Shown: positions 26,628 to 35,309, counted from the first letter of the stretch. The stretch: 64,000 nucleotides of DNA from Streptomyces sp. NBC_01264 (GCF_026340675.1 NZ_JAPEOX010000001.1:3658001-3722000), one strand, 5' to 3'. A program made the numbers and translations. Notes: a model not told the origin generated them from the letters alone.

Positions 26628-27800
26628 TCAGACGGCCTGCTGCGCCTCGTGTACGAGTACGTCGAGCGCCTCGGCCAGCTGCTCGCGCGGGATGGTCAGC
26701 GGGGGTGCCACCCGGATCCGGTCGCCCGCCGCTCCCCCGGTGAAGGGCAGGACGCGGCGGCGTACGCAGCCGCGCACGACCTCCTTGGCGCGGGCGTGGC
26801 CGAACGACAGGGTGGGGCCCGTGATCTGGACGTCGTGGACGGCCGGGATGTCCCCGAGGCGCTTGGCACACAGTTCCAGTGCCTCGCTCACCTCGCCGAC
26901 CAGGTCGTCCAGGGGGCTTCGGTCGATCCATTCGGCGACGGCCGCCGCCGCGCGGAAGCCGAGCACGCCGGTCTGGAAGGTGTGGGCGAGTGCGAGGGCG
27001 GTGCCCGCGCTCGCGTCGAACGCCTTCGGGTACACGACGGCGGACAGCGGGTAGATGCCGTTGGTCATGGACTTGCTGAACAGGTGGATGTCGGCGTCGA
27101 TCCCCAGGGCCCGGGTGGGGCTGAGGTGGCCGTGCCGGTAGTAGCCGGCCTGGATCTCGTCCGCCACGACGACGACCCCGGCCCGCCGCGCCGCCGCGAC
27201 GGTCGCCGTGAGCCACTCGGGGTCGATCGGCAGGTAGCCGTTGGCGCCCTGAACCGGCTCGAAGACGAAGCAGGAGACGTCCTCCCACGCACCGAACTCC
27301 GCGCCCGGCCTCAGACGCGTCACGAGCGGGTCGACCGCCGCCGTGAAGGCGGTGTTCTGCAGGGCCAGTTCGCGGTGCGTGCTGGTCGCGGCGAGGGCGT
27401 CGAGCCCCAGGCCGTGGAAGGCGCCTTCCAGGGTGAGCACCTTGCCCGGCCGGACCCGCTGGGCGATGGCAAGCGCGCTGGACACGGCGAAGCTGCCGCC
27501 GATCTGGAAGAGGACCTGATGGCCGGGAAGGCCCAGGCGGTCCGTGAGCCATTCGGCGAACTCCGCGGCCTCCGGCGGGTACACGCCGGCGGCCATGTCC
27601 GCGGTGAGGTCGAGGCAGGGAGTGATGAGGGGGTTGAGGTGGCCGAAGTTCACCGCGCCGTACGCGCTCATCAAGTCGGTGTACGAAGCGGTGTCGCCCT
27701 CGGCGTCGCGCAGGAGGAGCGTGGCGTTGTCGGCGCTCTGGAGGGTGAGCCCGCGGCCCAGCACGGAGGACTCGTCGAGCGGGCTGATCCGGGTGGTCAT
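26628..27800 (-). CDS. Class III PLP-dependent aminotransferase
   Basis: 390 residues. Lys243 in LFSKSMTNG is the expected PLP Schiff-base Lys and VVVADEIQAGYY supplies the Asp that contacts the pyridine nitrogen. FGHLNPLI and GSFAVSSALAIAQR match the fold I, subclass III pattern used on omega-amino, beta-amino or diamino acids. ATG 27800 overlaps the stop of the adenylation gene (ATGA). It probably makes or uses an amino acid or keto-acid intermediate tied to the RraA-type aldolase and ACP. Confidence 0.9.
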   Translation of the reverse strand: MTTRISPLDESSVLGRGLTLQSADNATLLLRDAEGDTASYTDLMSAYGAVNFGHLNPLITPCLDLTADMAAGVYPPEAAEFAEWLTDRLGLPGHQVLFQIGGSFAVSSALAIAQRVRPGKVLTLEGAFHGLGLDALAATSTHRELALQNTAFTAAVDPLVTRLRPGAEFGAWEDVSCFVFEPVQGANGYLPIDPEWLTATVAAARRAGVVVVADEIQAGYYRHGHLSPTRALGIDADIHLFSKSMTNGIYPLSAVVYPKAFDASAGTALALAHTFQTGVLGFRAAAAVAEWIDRSPLDDLVGEVSEALELCAKRLGDIPAVHDVQITGPTLSFGHARAKEVVRGCVRRRVLPFTGGAAGDRIRVAPPLTIPREQLAEALDVLVHEAQQAV

Positions 27801-29464
27801 GAAGATCCTTCTGTCGCTGGTCCGCTCCCGGCGTACCGTGCGAGCAACCGCGCTCGGTCGATCTTGCCGTTGGGCGTGGTGGGGAGCGGTGAGTCGGTGA
27901 AGTGGAGGCTGTCGGGCACCATGTACGGCGGCAGCCGGTCCGCGCACCAGCGGCGGAGTTCCGCCGTGGCGAGCGGACCTGCGGGGGCGCGGTTACCCGG
28001 CATGTCGTGAATGTCGCGAGTGTCGTGGGAGTCTCGGGAGTCGGCAGGAGCCGGACGGCGGGCGATCACGGCCAGCAGCCCGTCGGCCGCCGCGGCGACG
28101 GCGGCCCGGGCGACTCGGGGATGGCTGCCCAACACCCGCTCGACCTCCTCCAGTTCGACGCGGTTGCCCCGCACCTTGACCTGGAGGTCGTCCCGGCCCC
28201 TGAAGTAGAGGTGTCCGTCCGCGCCGAGTTCGGCCCGGTCACCGCTGCGGAACACCGACTCGCGGTCGCGGGGGCGCAGCGGGTTCGGCACCAGGGCCCG
28301 GGCGGTGGCCTCGGGATCGCGCCAGTAGCCGGAGAAGAGGTTGTCGGCACGCAGGTACAGCTCTCCGGTCGTGCCCGCCTCGGTGACGGGTGCGCCGTCC
28401 TCGTCGAGCAGCAGCAGCTGAGCCCCCGGATGGCCCCATCCCATCGGCAGGTCGTCGCCGTCCTCGGGCAGCGGGTCGGGCAGGTCGAGGAAGGAGCAGG
28501 CCACGGACTCCGAGTGGCCGAAGCAGTTGATGATCCGCAGGCCGGGGAACGCCGCCCGCAGGGTGCGGAGTTCGGAGGCCGGAAAGCCCTCGCCGGCGAA
28601 GAGGACCGTACGGAGCGACGCGGCCCGGTGCAGTTCCCCCGGGACGTAGCGCAGGATGGAGGACCACAGCGAGGGCACGCCGTTCATCTGGGTCACACCC
28701 GTGGCGCCGAGGAAGTCGAGCATGCGGCGCGGCTGGTGGAAGAGGGTTCGGTCCACCAGGACGAGCGTGGCGCCGGAGCCCAGGGCGAGCCCGTAGTCGA
28801 GCAGGGAGAAGTCGAACTGCAGGGGCGAGAAGCTGCCGACCCGTGCGTCGCCGTCCAGGGCACAGTGCTCGGTCAGCCCCCGCCAGAAGGCCAGGACCGC
28901 CGTGTGGCTCATCATGATGCCCTTGGGTTCCCCGGTCGTCCCCGAGGTGAAGATGAGGTAGGCGAGGTCGTGCCCCGTGGTCTCCAGTCGGACCGGGCCC
29001 GGCGACGCCTCGCGGGGCCCGGAGAACTCCAGGGCCCCACCGTGCAGTCGGGCCCTGGACCACCGGGCGTCGGCCTCCGGGGACCGCGGACCGGTCCCGT
29101 CCTCGGCGATGAGCAGGACCGCCTCGGTGCGGTCGGCGAGGGAGCGGAAGCGGGCCTCGGGGGTTTCGGGAGCGACGGGAACGAACACCGCGCCCGTCAT
29201 GGAGCAGGCGCACAGCAGAGCCAGCGCGTCGGGGGACGGGTCGAGGCCGAGTACGACCCGGTCCCCGGGCTCCACCCCCCAAGCGGCGAGCTGTCCGGCG
29301 AGGGTGGCCGCGCGGGAGGCGAGTTCGGCGTAGGTGAGGGTCGACTCACGGCCGATCACGGCGGGCCGGTCGCCGAGGCGGGCGGCGTGCCGCAGAAGGA
29401 AGTGGTGCAGCAGCGATGCGTGCCGCTGCTCGTACGGGAGTGCACCCGGAGCGGTCGGCGTCAC
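27797..29464 (-). CDS. Stand-alone adenylation (AMP-forming) enzyme
   Basis: 555 residues. YLIFTSGTTGEPKG (A3), FGHSES at the A5 position, RSGDRAEL (A7), FRGRDDLQVKVRGNRVE (A8) and NGKIDR with the A10 Lys are all present. FDFSLLDYG keeps Asp at the amino-binding position, so an amino acid is likely, but the FGHSES loop differs from the NRPS YGPTE. A short Asp/Ser/His-rich insert (DSRDSHDTRDIHD) sits before the C-terminal subdomain. There is no attached PCP; the separate ACP at 26327 is the likely acceptor. GTG 29464 overlaps the KAS stop (GTGA). Confidence 0.88.
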   Translation of the reverse strand: MTPTAPGALPYEQRHASLLHHFLLRHAARLGDRPAVIGRESTLTYAELASRAATLAGQLAAWGVEPGDRVVLGLDPSPDALALLCACSMTGAVFVPVAPETPEARFRSLADRTEAVLLIAEDGTGPRSPEADARWSRARLHGGALEFSGPREASPGPVRLETTGHDLAYLIFTSGTTGEPKGIMMSHTAVLAFWRGLTEHCALDGDARVGSFSPLQFDFSLLDYGLALGSGATLVLVDRTLFHQPRRMLDFLGATGVTQMNGVPSLWSSILRYVPGELHRAASLRTVLFAGEGFPASELRTLRAAFPGLRIINCFGHSESVACSFLDLPDPLPEDGDDLPMGWGHPGAQLLLLDEDGAPVTEAGTTGELYLRADNLFSGYWRDPEATARALVPNPLRPRDRESVFRSGDRAELGADGHLYFRGRDDLQVKVRGNRVELEEVERVLGSHPRVARAAVAAAADGLLAVIARRPAPADSRDSHDTRDIHDMPGNRAPAGPLATAELRRWCADRLPPYMVPDSLHFTDSPLPTTPNGKIDRARLLARYAGSGPATEGSS

Positions 29465-30396
29465 TGGGCCTCCACCACGGAGACGCCCCACTGGTTGGGG
29501 CCGGAGGCGAGCAGCAGCATGCGTTCTCCTGGTACCGCCGGATTCGATGCGAGCGAGTCCGCGAGATTGATCAGGTTGTCGGAGGCCAGCGCGTGGCCGA
29601 GCCGCGGGATGTTCGCCATGAACACCTGGCCGACGGAGAATCCGGCGATCTCGGCGAGTCCGCGGTTGACACGGTTGTTGTAGTTGTTCGGCAGGACGCG
29701 GGAGATGTCCTGCGGGAGCGATCCGACCGCCGACAGGGCCGCCCCCGTCGTATGCGCGCAGCCCTTCCCGAACACGGACATGTGGCGCAGGAAGTTGACG
29801 GACGGGTCGATGTCCGCGAGGGCGGGATCGATGTGGAGTTCGGTACGGAGCAGGCGCAGCGAGCCGGGCAGCGGATCACGCGTCACGAGCACGCTGCTCG
29901 CCGCGTCACAGTGCACCGAGATGCCCCCGCTCACCGAGCGGTCGCCGTCGGGCCCGAGGGCGTCCGCGCAGATCACGAGGACGTCGCCGGCGGCATCCGC
30001 GCAGATCAGCGCCGCCGCCAGGTGCAGCGCGACGTGCAGGTTGGCGCAGTACCCGAGGGAGACTCCCAGCGGGAAGGCCTTCGTCAGGCCGAGGGACTGC
30101 TGCAGGCGGCCGCTGCCCACCTCATCCGTCGCGGACGGGTCGTGGTGGCTGTTGGTCGCGTGGATCACGTGGGTGATCGCGTCCCGCCGGCCCTGCCCGA
30201 CCGCTTCGAGCGTGCGCAGCGCCGAGGCGTGCCCCAGCTGGGCACAGGTGCGGGAAGTGGTCCGGAAGTCCGACACCCCCAGCTCGCGCAGCCCGTCCAG
30301 GACATCCGCGGGGAAAGAGGTGAGATCCGACAGAGACCTTTCCTGTTCACCGAGTTCATAGGCGATTCCGGCGAGGAATACCGCAGTTCCCGTCAT
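29461..30396 (-). CDS. KAS III-like acyltransferase/condensing enzyme with altered active site
   Basis: 311-residue thiolase-fold protein of the FabH type. Nucleophile Cys117 lies in LGYCANLH. The usual PHQAN catalytic-His motif reads PNNYNNR, so that His is lost; a His occurs later in NIPRLGHALASDN, the segment seen in KAS III-like acyltransferases such as the CerJ group. Loss of the normal His makes decarboxylative Claisen chemistry doubtful and ester- or amide-forming acyl transfer more likely. First gene of the leftward operon, with SARP-type boxes ~100 bp upstream. Confidence 0.83.
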   Translation of the reverse strand: MTGTAVFLAGIAYELGEQERSLSDLTSFPADVLDGLRELGVSDFRTTSRTCAQLGHASALRTLEAVGQGRRDAITHVIHATNSHHDPSATDEVGSGRLQQSLGLTKAFPLGVSLGYCANLHVALHLAAALICADAAGDVLVICADALGPDGDRSVSGGISVHCDAASSVLVTRDPLPGSLRLLRTELHIDPALADIDPSVNFLRHMSVFGKGCAHTTGAALSAVGSLPQDISRVLPNNYNNRVNRGLAEIAGFSVGQVFMANIPRLGHALASDNLINLADSLASNPAVPGERMLLLASGPNQWGVSVVEAQ

Positions 30397-30493
30397 GACT
30401 TCCGCGTGCCCCCGTTATCAATTGATCGTCCGGCTCAGTGGAGCCCGCGATCCCTGGGGAAGTCCAGCGGTTTCGAGGGCCCGTACGGCCGTG

Positions 30494-30545
30494 TCAACGG
30501 GCCGTCAGACCCATGTCAGAGGCGTGTCAGGTTGGGGTCAGCATG
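30494..30545 (+). promoter_or_regulatory. Five 11-bp-spaced SARP boxes between divergent operons
   Basis: TCA(G) begins at 30494, 30505, 30516, 30527 and 30538, exactly 11 bp apart; the last four are TCAG preceded by G. This is the textbook geometry of SARP operators. The array lies in the 246-bp gap between the KAS III-like gene (leftward) and the MFS exporter (rightward), so one site could activate both. On the minus strand the leftmost box includes TTGACA, a possible -35 element. Confidence 0.78.
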
Positions 30546-30642
30546 GGCTCCGAGCAGTTGCCCGGGACGTACTGATCTCCGATCATGAGCTCGGCCGGCT
30601 GGTGGCGGGCCATTCACGAATCGGGGAAGGGGTTCTGCGCTT

Positions 30643-31917
30643 ATGCCCGGCCTTTCGGCGCGTGACGCGGTCCGTGATCAGAGCCCGGACAGCGATGCGC
30701 CGGCCGGCAGGTCGATCCGGTCGCGGGACTTCAGCCTGTTCCTCACGGCACGGGCGGCCGCCCGGCTGGGCGAGACCATGCTGCCCGTCGCGCTGGCCGC
30801 GGGGCTCCTGCGCGTCGGCTACGACGTCGGCGCGGTGGGTCTGGCGATGGCCGCCCCACTGGCCAGTTTCGTGGCGCTGATCATCCTCGGCGGTGTCTTC
30901 GCCGACCGGTTCGACACCCGGCGGCTGATGATCGCGGCCGACCTGGTCCGGGTCGCCACGCAGGCGCTCACCGCCCTCCTCTTCTTCTCCGGCCACGTGG
31001 TGCTGTGGCAGATCTGCGCGATCGGAGCGGTGAGCGGCGCGGCCATGGCCGTCTTCCAGCCCGGTGTGGCCAGTACGATCCCGGCCCTCGTGGACGACGT
31101 GCAGAAGGGCAACGGCGCGATCCGGGTCGCGGAGTCGGTCATGGCGCTCGCGGGTCCCGCGCTCGCCGGCCTGGCCGTCGCGTTCTCCTCGGCGGGCGGC
31201 GTCTTCGTCCTGCATGCCGGAACGTACCTGCTCAGCGCGGTCTGTCTGCTGCTGATCCCGCACCGGCCGCGGGCGACGCCCGGCAAGGAGCGCGCGACCG
31301 GCGTCCTGCGCGATCTGAGGGACGGCTGGCAGGAGTTCACGTCCCGCACCTGGCTGTGGAGCGTCATCGTGATCTGGTGCGTGCTCACCCTCACGGTGTG
31401 GGGGCCCGCGGTGCCGCTGGTCGCGGCGAGCGTGGTCGAGGAGCACGGGCCGCGTTCCTTCGGCCTGATCACTTCCGCGCTGGGAGCCGGCACGATCCTC
31501 GGCGGACTGCTCGCCCTGCGGCTGCGCCCCTTGCGGATGCTGCGCGCCGGCGCCTTCGCCTTCGCCGGTTTCGCCCTGTACCCCGCCTCTGTGGGCTTGC
31601 AGTTGCCGGTACCGGTGATCGCGCTCTGCATGGCCGTGGCGGGCGCCGGGATGGCGTTCTGGGGAGTGATGTGGGCCACGAGCATCCAGACCCAGGTGCC
31701 ACCGGCCGTGCTCAACAGGGTCTCCGCGTACGACCTGGCGGGTTCGCTGGTCATGCTGCCGGTCGGGCAGGCGCTCGCGGGACCCGCCGCCTCCGTCTTC
31801 GGAGCACGCCATGTCCTGCTGGGCAGCGGGGCGATGACCCTGGTCGTGTCGGCGGCCCTGCTGGCCGTCCCGGCCGTGCGCCGGCTGCGCCGGATCGACG
31901 CCCCCGCGGACAAGTGA
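30643..31917 (+). CDS. MFS transporter, probable product exporter
   Basis: 424 residues with about 10-12 hydrophobic helices and the cytoplasmic loop GGVFADRFDTRRLM between helices 2 and 3, typical of drug-proton antiporter MFS. It is related to the enterobactin-exporter-like MFS_3 group, judging by RDFSLFLTARAAARLGETM at the start. Coupled to the downstream phosphopantetheinyl transferase gene by GTGA overlap. Position beside SARP boxes and within the cluster points to efflux of the product and self-resistance. Confidence 0.88.
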   Translation: MPGLSARDAVRDQSPDSDAPAGRSIRSRDFSLFLTARAAARLGETMLPVALAAGLLRVGYDVGAVGLAMAAPLASFVALIILGGVFADRFDTRRLMIAADLVRVATQALTALLFFSGHVVLWQICAIGAVSGAAMAVFQPGVASTIPALVDDVQKGNGAIRVAESVMALAGPALAGLAVAFSSAGGVFVLHAGTYLLSAVCLLLIPHRPRATPGKERATGVLRDLRDGWQEFTSRTWLWSVIVIWCVLTLTVWGPAVPLVAASVVEEHGPRSFGLITSALGAGTILGGLLALRLRPLRMLRAGAFAFAGFALYPASVGLQLPVPVIALCMAVAGAGMAFWGVMWATSIQTQVPPAVLNRVSAYDLAGSLVMLPVGQALAGPAASVFGARHVLLGSGAMTLVVSAALLAVPAVRRLRRIDAPADK

Positions 31918-32609
31918 GCCGCCTGGCGTCCGCCACCACCCAGGTCCGCTCGGCGGACACCGCCCACGTGCTGGCCCTGTTCCGCCCGCTCGCGGTGGCG
32001 CTCACCCCCGCGGAGCACGCGCGGGCGGCCCGGTTCGCCTCGCCGCTCGACCGCGACGACTACCTGGCGGCCCACCTGCTGGTCCGCGCCTGCGCCGCTG
32101 CCGCCACCGGGTCGCAGGCCACAGAGCTCTCGTACACCCACGTGTGCCCCGACTGCGGCGCGACGGACCACGGCAGGCCCCGGATTCCCGAGCTCCCGGA
32201 GCTGTCCGTCAGCGTGAGCCACACCCTGGGCCGGGTAGCGGCCGCCGCGGGCCCGGGGAGGGTGGCCGTGGACATCGAGGGGACCTCCCTGACCCCCGGC
32301 CGCCTCGCCGCGGCGTACCGGATGCTCACGCCGACGGAGCGGGTGGCGGTCGAGGCGGCCCCGGATCCGCGGGCGGCCGCGGCGCTCCATTGGACCTACA
32401 AGGAATGTCTCGTCAAATGGGGTGACTCGGCCCTCCACGGCACGGGAGGCATCGAGGCTCCGCCGCTGGCCCGGCGGGGCGGCCCCCTCCGGCTGGCGGA
32501 CCGCTGGCTCTGGACCTGGGTGGACGACGCGAACGGAACGAGCGGAACCAGCATGACGTCCGAGCGTCCCGACTTCGCGGGAGGGGGCACCTCTACTCGA
32601 AGGCCCTGA
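31914..32609 (+). CDS. 4'-phosphopantetheinyl transferase, Sfp type
   Basis: 231 residues. RVAVDIEG and WTYKECLVKWG are the two signature motifs, with the Asp/Glu and Glu that bind magnesium and CoA. A CPDCGATDHGRP segment, common in this family, precedes the first motif. It converts the cluster's three apo carrier proteins (A-PCP didomain, PCP and ACP) to holo form. GTG 31914 overlaps the MFS stop. Its last 17 bp overlap the convergent phospholipase gene. Confidence 0.92.
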   Translation: MSRLASATTQVRSADTAHVLALFRPLAVALTPAEHARAARFASPLDRDDYLAAHLLVRACAAAATGSQATELSYTHVCPDCGATDHGRPRIPELPELSVSVSHTLGRVAAAAGPGRVAVDIEGTSLTPGRLAAAYRMLTPTERVAVEAAPDPRAAAALHWTYKECLVKWGDSALHGTGGIEAPPLARRGGPLRLADRWLWTWVDDANGTSGTSMTSERPDFAGGGTSTRRP

Positions 32610-33141
32610 CGGCCTGGTAGTAGGTCCACGCGGTGCCGTCGCAGGAGGCCTTGCGGGCGCCCGAGTAGCGTGCGCAGACCCGCTTCAGGTCGGCGTGGAA
32701 CATCTCGTCCAGCCGCGGCTTGGCCGCCTGGAACTCCCCCGCCGCCTTGTAGTTGCGGTAACCGAAGTCGTGCCGGGCGCAGGCCGTCCGGAAGGGGAAG
32801 CCGAAGGGATTGTCCGGGGACGTGGTGCAGTAGTCGGTGGTCCAGTCGAAGCCGTACGGCTCCCACTCGCCCCGGTTGCCGCGCGCCGCGGCCCAGGCCT
32901 CCTGGCTGGCCGCGGCCGGCTGCGTCCAGCCGCTCAGCACCTGCGGCTTGTCCTGCGGCACCAGCGGGGCCTGCCGGGCCGCGGACGCCGGGGGCGCGAA
33001 GGCCAGTACGGCTGCCACGGCGGCGGAGAGGAGGCCGGACACGCGGGCTCCGGTCCGGGTGGGGGCCGGCGCGGGGGCCGGGACCGGGGCGGCTGGGGCG
33101 GGGCGGCGGGGCACGCATCCTCTAACGAGGGTGGCCGTCAC
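32593..33141 (-). CDS. Secreted phospholipase A2 (prokaryotic type)
   Basis: 182 residues. A Pro/Ala-rich N-terminus leads into a signal segment (VSGLLSAAVAAVLAFAPPASA). The mature part carries ACARHDFGYRNYK, the His-Asp catalytic pair of prokaryotic secreted PLA2, and Cys residues (DYCT, TAC, RVC, ASC) spaced for two disulphides. It hydrolyses the sn-2 ester of phospholipids outside the cell. It probably lies outside the biosynthetic cluster and marks its right border. Confidence 0.9.
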   Translation of the reverse strand: MTATLVRGCVPRRPAPAAPVPAPAPAPTRTGARVSGLLSAAVAAVLAFAPPASAARQAPLVPQDKPQVLSGWTQPAAASQEAWAAARGNRGEWEPYGFDWTTDYCTTSPDNPFGFPFRTACARHDFGYRNYKAAGEFQAAKPRLDEMFHADLKRVCARYSGARKASCDGTAWTYYQAVRAFE

Positions 33142-33315
33142 GGGTGTCGGGGCGCACGCGCGGGCGCCCGGCTTCGGCCCTGCGCGGGATCCGGGTCCTG
33201 TGCTCGTGATCGGAACCGGTACTCAGGTATGAGCCGATGTCACCCTTCCGGCAGAGAACCGGTTCAGCCTCGGGAGGGACGCGGACTACGGCCACCGCCG
33301 CGAATACTCGTGAAC

Positions 33316-33900
33316 ATGAACCGCCGTCCTCTCGTCATCGTCGCCGCCACCGTCGGAGTCCTCGCCACCGCTGCCATCGCCCTGCCCAACCTCCCTCCCA
33401 ACCCCCTGACCGACACGATCAACGACCGGGTGTTCAAGGAGAGGGGCATGCGCTTCGCGACGGCCGCCGACGCTCCGACGGGCGGGGAGGCCACGCGCGG
33501 CGAGGCAGCCCGTGGGGGTGCGGCACGCGGGGGTACGGCACGCGGCGAGGACACGTGGGTGCTGCCGCGCTGGGTGCCGAAGGACGCGACCGACGTGCGA
33601 ATAATGGCGCGCACTGACGGCAAGGCGCGGCTGCTCCGCTTCACGCTGGGCGCGACCCCGCTGGACGGCCCGCAGTGTTCGGCGGGCACGCCGAGCAAGC
33701 ACGCGGGGACGAGTCTGGCGGCCAAGTGGTGGCCGGCGGGCACCAGGGCCGAGGAGCGGCCCGAGTGCCGTGGCGCCTACCAGTACCAGGTCACCGTGCG
33801 CGGCAAGGAGGTCTACGCCTGGACCGACGGCACCCTCTCACCCGGGGCGGGGACGCAGGACGGCGCTCCCGTCCGGCAGGTGTCGGTGACGACCCCCTGA
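33316..33900 (+). CDS. Secreted or membrane-anchored hypothetical protein
   Basis: 194 residues. The N-terminus (MNRRPLVIVAATVGVLATAAIALPNLPP) is a signal peptide or anchor. A Gly/Ala/Arg/Thr-rich spacer (GEATRGEAARGGAARGG) follows, then a compact domain with two Cys (GPQCSAG and RPECRGA), probably a disulphide. The family is not recognised. It stands alone; ATG 33316 fits the signal sequence. Confidence 0.75.
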   Translation: MNRRPLVIVAATVGVLATAAIALPNLPPNPLTDTINDRVFKERGMRFATAADAPTGGEATRGEAARGGAARGGTARGEDTWVLPRWVPKDATDVRIMARTDGKARLLRFTLGATPLDGPQCSAGTPSKHAGTSLAAKWWPAGTRAEERPECRGAYQYQVTVRGKEVYAWTDGTLSPGAGTQDGAPVRQVSVTTP

Positions 33901-33920
33901 GCCATGACCACCCGGTGTCC

Positions 33921-34579
33921 TCAGCGACGCGTGCGCAGCTCGCGGGCCGCCGAGAGTTCCGCGAGACGGGCCCAGTGGGGGCGCAGCCAGTCCTCCGGTG
34001 AGGCGGCCGTCGGCAGGCCCCTCGGCAGGGTGTCGTGGAAGGCCGTGGTCTCCGGTTCGGCGGTCCGGTGGTGTGTCAGGATCCGCGGTTCTGCAGGACC
34101 GTCCGTGGCCACGACCACGCTCCGCAGGAACATGGCATTGGCCACGAGCAGCCAGTGGGTCCTGCCCGCCGGGTCGGCGTCGCAGCCGCCCCCGTCGCCG
34201 CTCGACAGCGCCCAAGGGTCCGGGGCCACGTACCGCACCCGCCCGACACCGGTGAACTCGGCTGCCGCCGCGCACATCGAGCACGGCTCCTGGGTGCTCC
34301 ACAGCGTCGCCGTGCCCAGGTCCCAGCCCGTGCGGGCGGCGCCCAGCGCGTTCATCTCGGCGTGCGCGAGCGGTGTCCCGCGCAGCGGACCGGTGCCCGG
34401 GCCGTCCTCGTACGCCTCGTTGCGCCCTTCCGCGACCGGCTTCCCTTCCGCGTCCGTCAGACGGCACCGACCGCCAGGCCGCCGGCCGCGAGCGACTCGT
34501 AGGCGAGGGCGAGCGCCCTGCGCAGTGGCTGCGGCGCGGCGCGCCATTCCGTGTCGAAAGCGTGCTCCCCGTTGATCAT
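33921..34579 (-). pseudogene. Cytidine/deoxycytidylate-type deaminase, frameshifted
   Basis: From ATG 34579 the frame encodes a normal deaminase start (MINGEHAFDTEWRAAPQ through LAAGGLAVGAV) but hits TGA near 34464. Shifting one base restores LTDAEGKPVAEGRNEAYEDG and the zinc motifs HAEMNAL and PCSMC in good coding bias to the stop at 33921. One base, probably a C in the GTC(C)TGACG context, is missing around 34458-34466. Either a recent inactivating deletion or a sequencing error. The intact enzyme would deaminate cytidine- or guanine-type compounds. Confidence 0.82.
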
Positions 34580-34807
34580 CCGGCCATTGTCGCCAACACC
34601 TTTCGCGGCCGCCCCGGACACTGCCTCGCCGCTGCCTCGCTCTGCCTCGCCACCCCGTTCGTCGCCCCCGGCGGTGCCTCGCCGGTCATCGGCAGGGGCG
34701 CCTCATTCGTCGCGGCCCTCCTGATCGCCCCCGGCACCGGTATCGCCCTCCGCACCGCTGTCCACACCCGTATCCGCACCCGTATCCGCACCGCTATCGT
34801 CGCCGTC

Positions 34808-35221
34808 ATGGACATCCGCCCCGCACGCACCGTCGCCGAACTCCAAGCCGCGGAAGCCCTCTTCGACGGGCCGGCCCGCGCGGACTGGTCGGAGCGGTTC
34901 CTCGCCGCCCCGGGGCACCTGATGCTGATCGCCTACGTGGACGGCGTACCCGTCGGCATGGTCTCCGGCATCGAGATGATCCACCCCGACAAGGGCACCG
35001 AGATGTGCCTCTACGAGCTCTCCGTGGACGAGGCCCACCGCCGGCACGGCCTCGGCCGGGCCCTGACCGAGGCGCTCGGCGCCGAGGCGGAGTCGCGCGG
35101 CTGCTACGGCATGTGGGTGGGCGTCGACACCGACAACGAGGCCGCGCTGGCCACGTACGGGGCGGCCGGCGCCCGCGACGAGGGCGTCTTCAGGATGCTC
35201 GGCTGGCCCTACGCCCGGTAG
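34808..35221 (+). CDS. GNAT-family N-acetyltransferase
   Basis: 137 residues with a GNAT fold. VGMVSGIEMI and LYELSVDEAHRRHGLGRALTEAL form motif A (R/QxxGxG/A, acetyl-CoA pyrophosphate binding), and VDTDNEAALATYGAAGA is motif B. Length and order resemble aminoglycoside 3-N-acetyltransferase-like GNATs (AAC(3)-I type), but the substrate cannot be told. Upstream lies a short repeat of CCGTATCCGCAC words (34760-34800). Confidence 0.85.
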   Translation: MDIRPARTVAELQAAEALFDGPARADWSERFLAAPGHLMLIAYVDGVPVGMVSGIEMIHPDKGTEMCLYELSVDEAHRRHGLGRALTEALGAEAESRGCYGMWVGVDTDNEAALATYGAAGARDEGVFRMLGWPYAR

Positions 35222-35309
35222 CCCCCGGCGCCCCCCGGGGCGGCGTGTCGTGGGGCCAGTCGGCGCACCCTCCGCGCGGCCGGCCCGTGCCTCGCCGAGC
35301 ATCGGCGGC

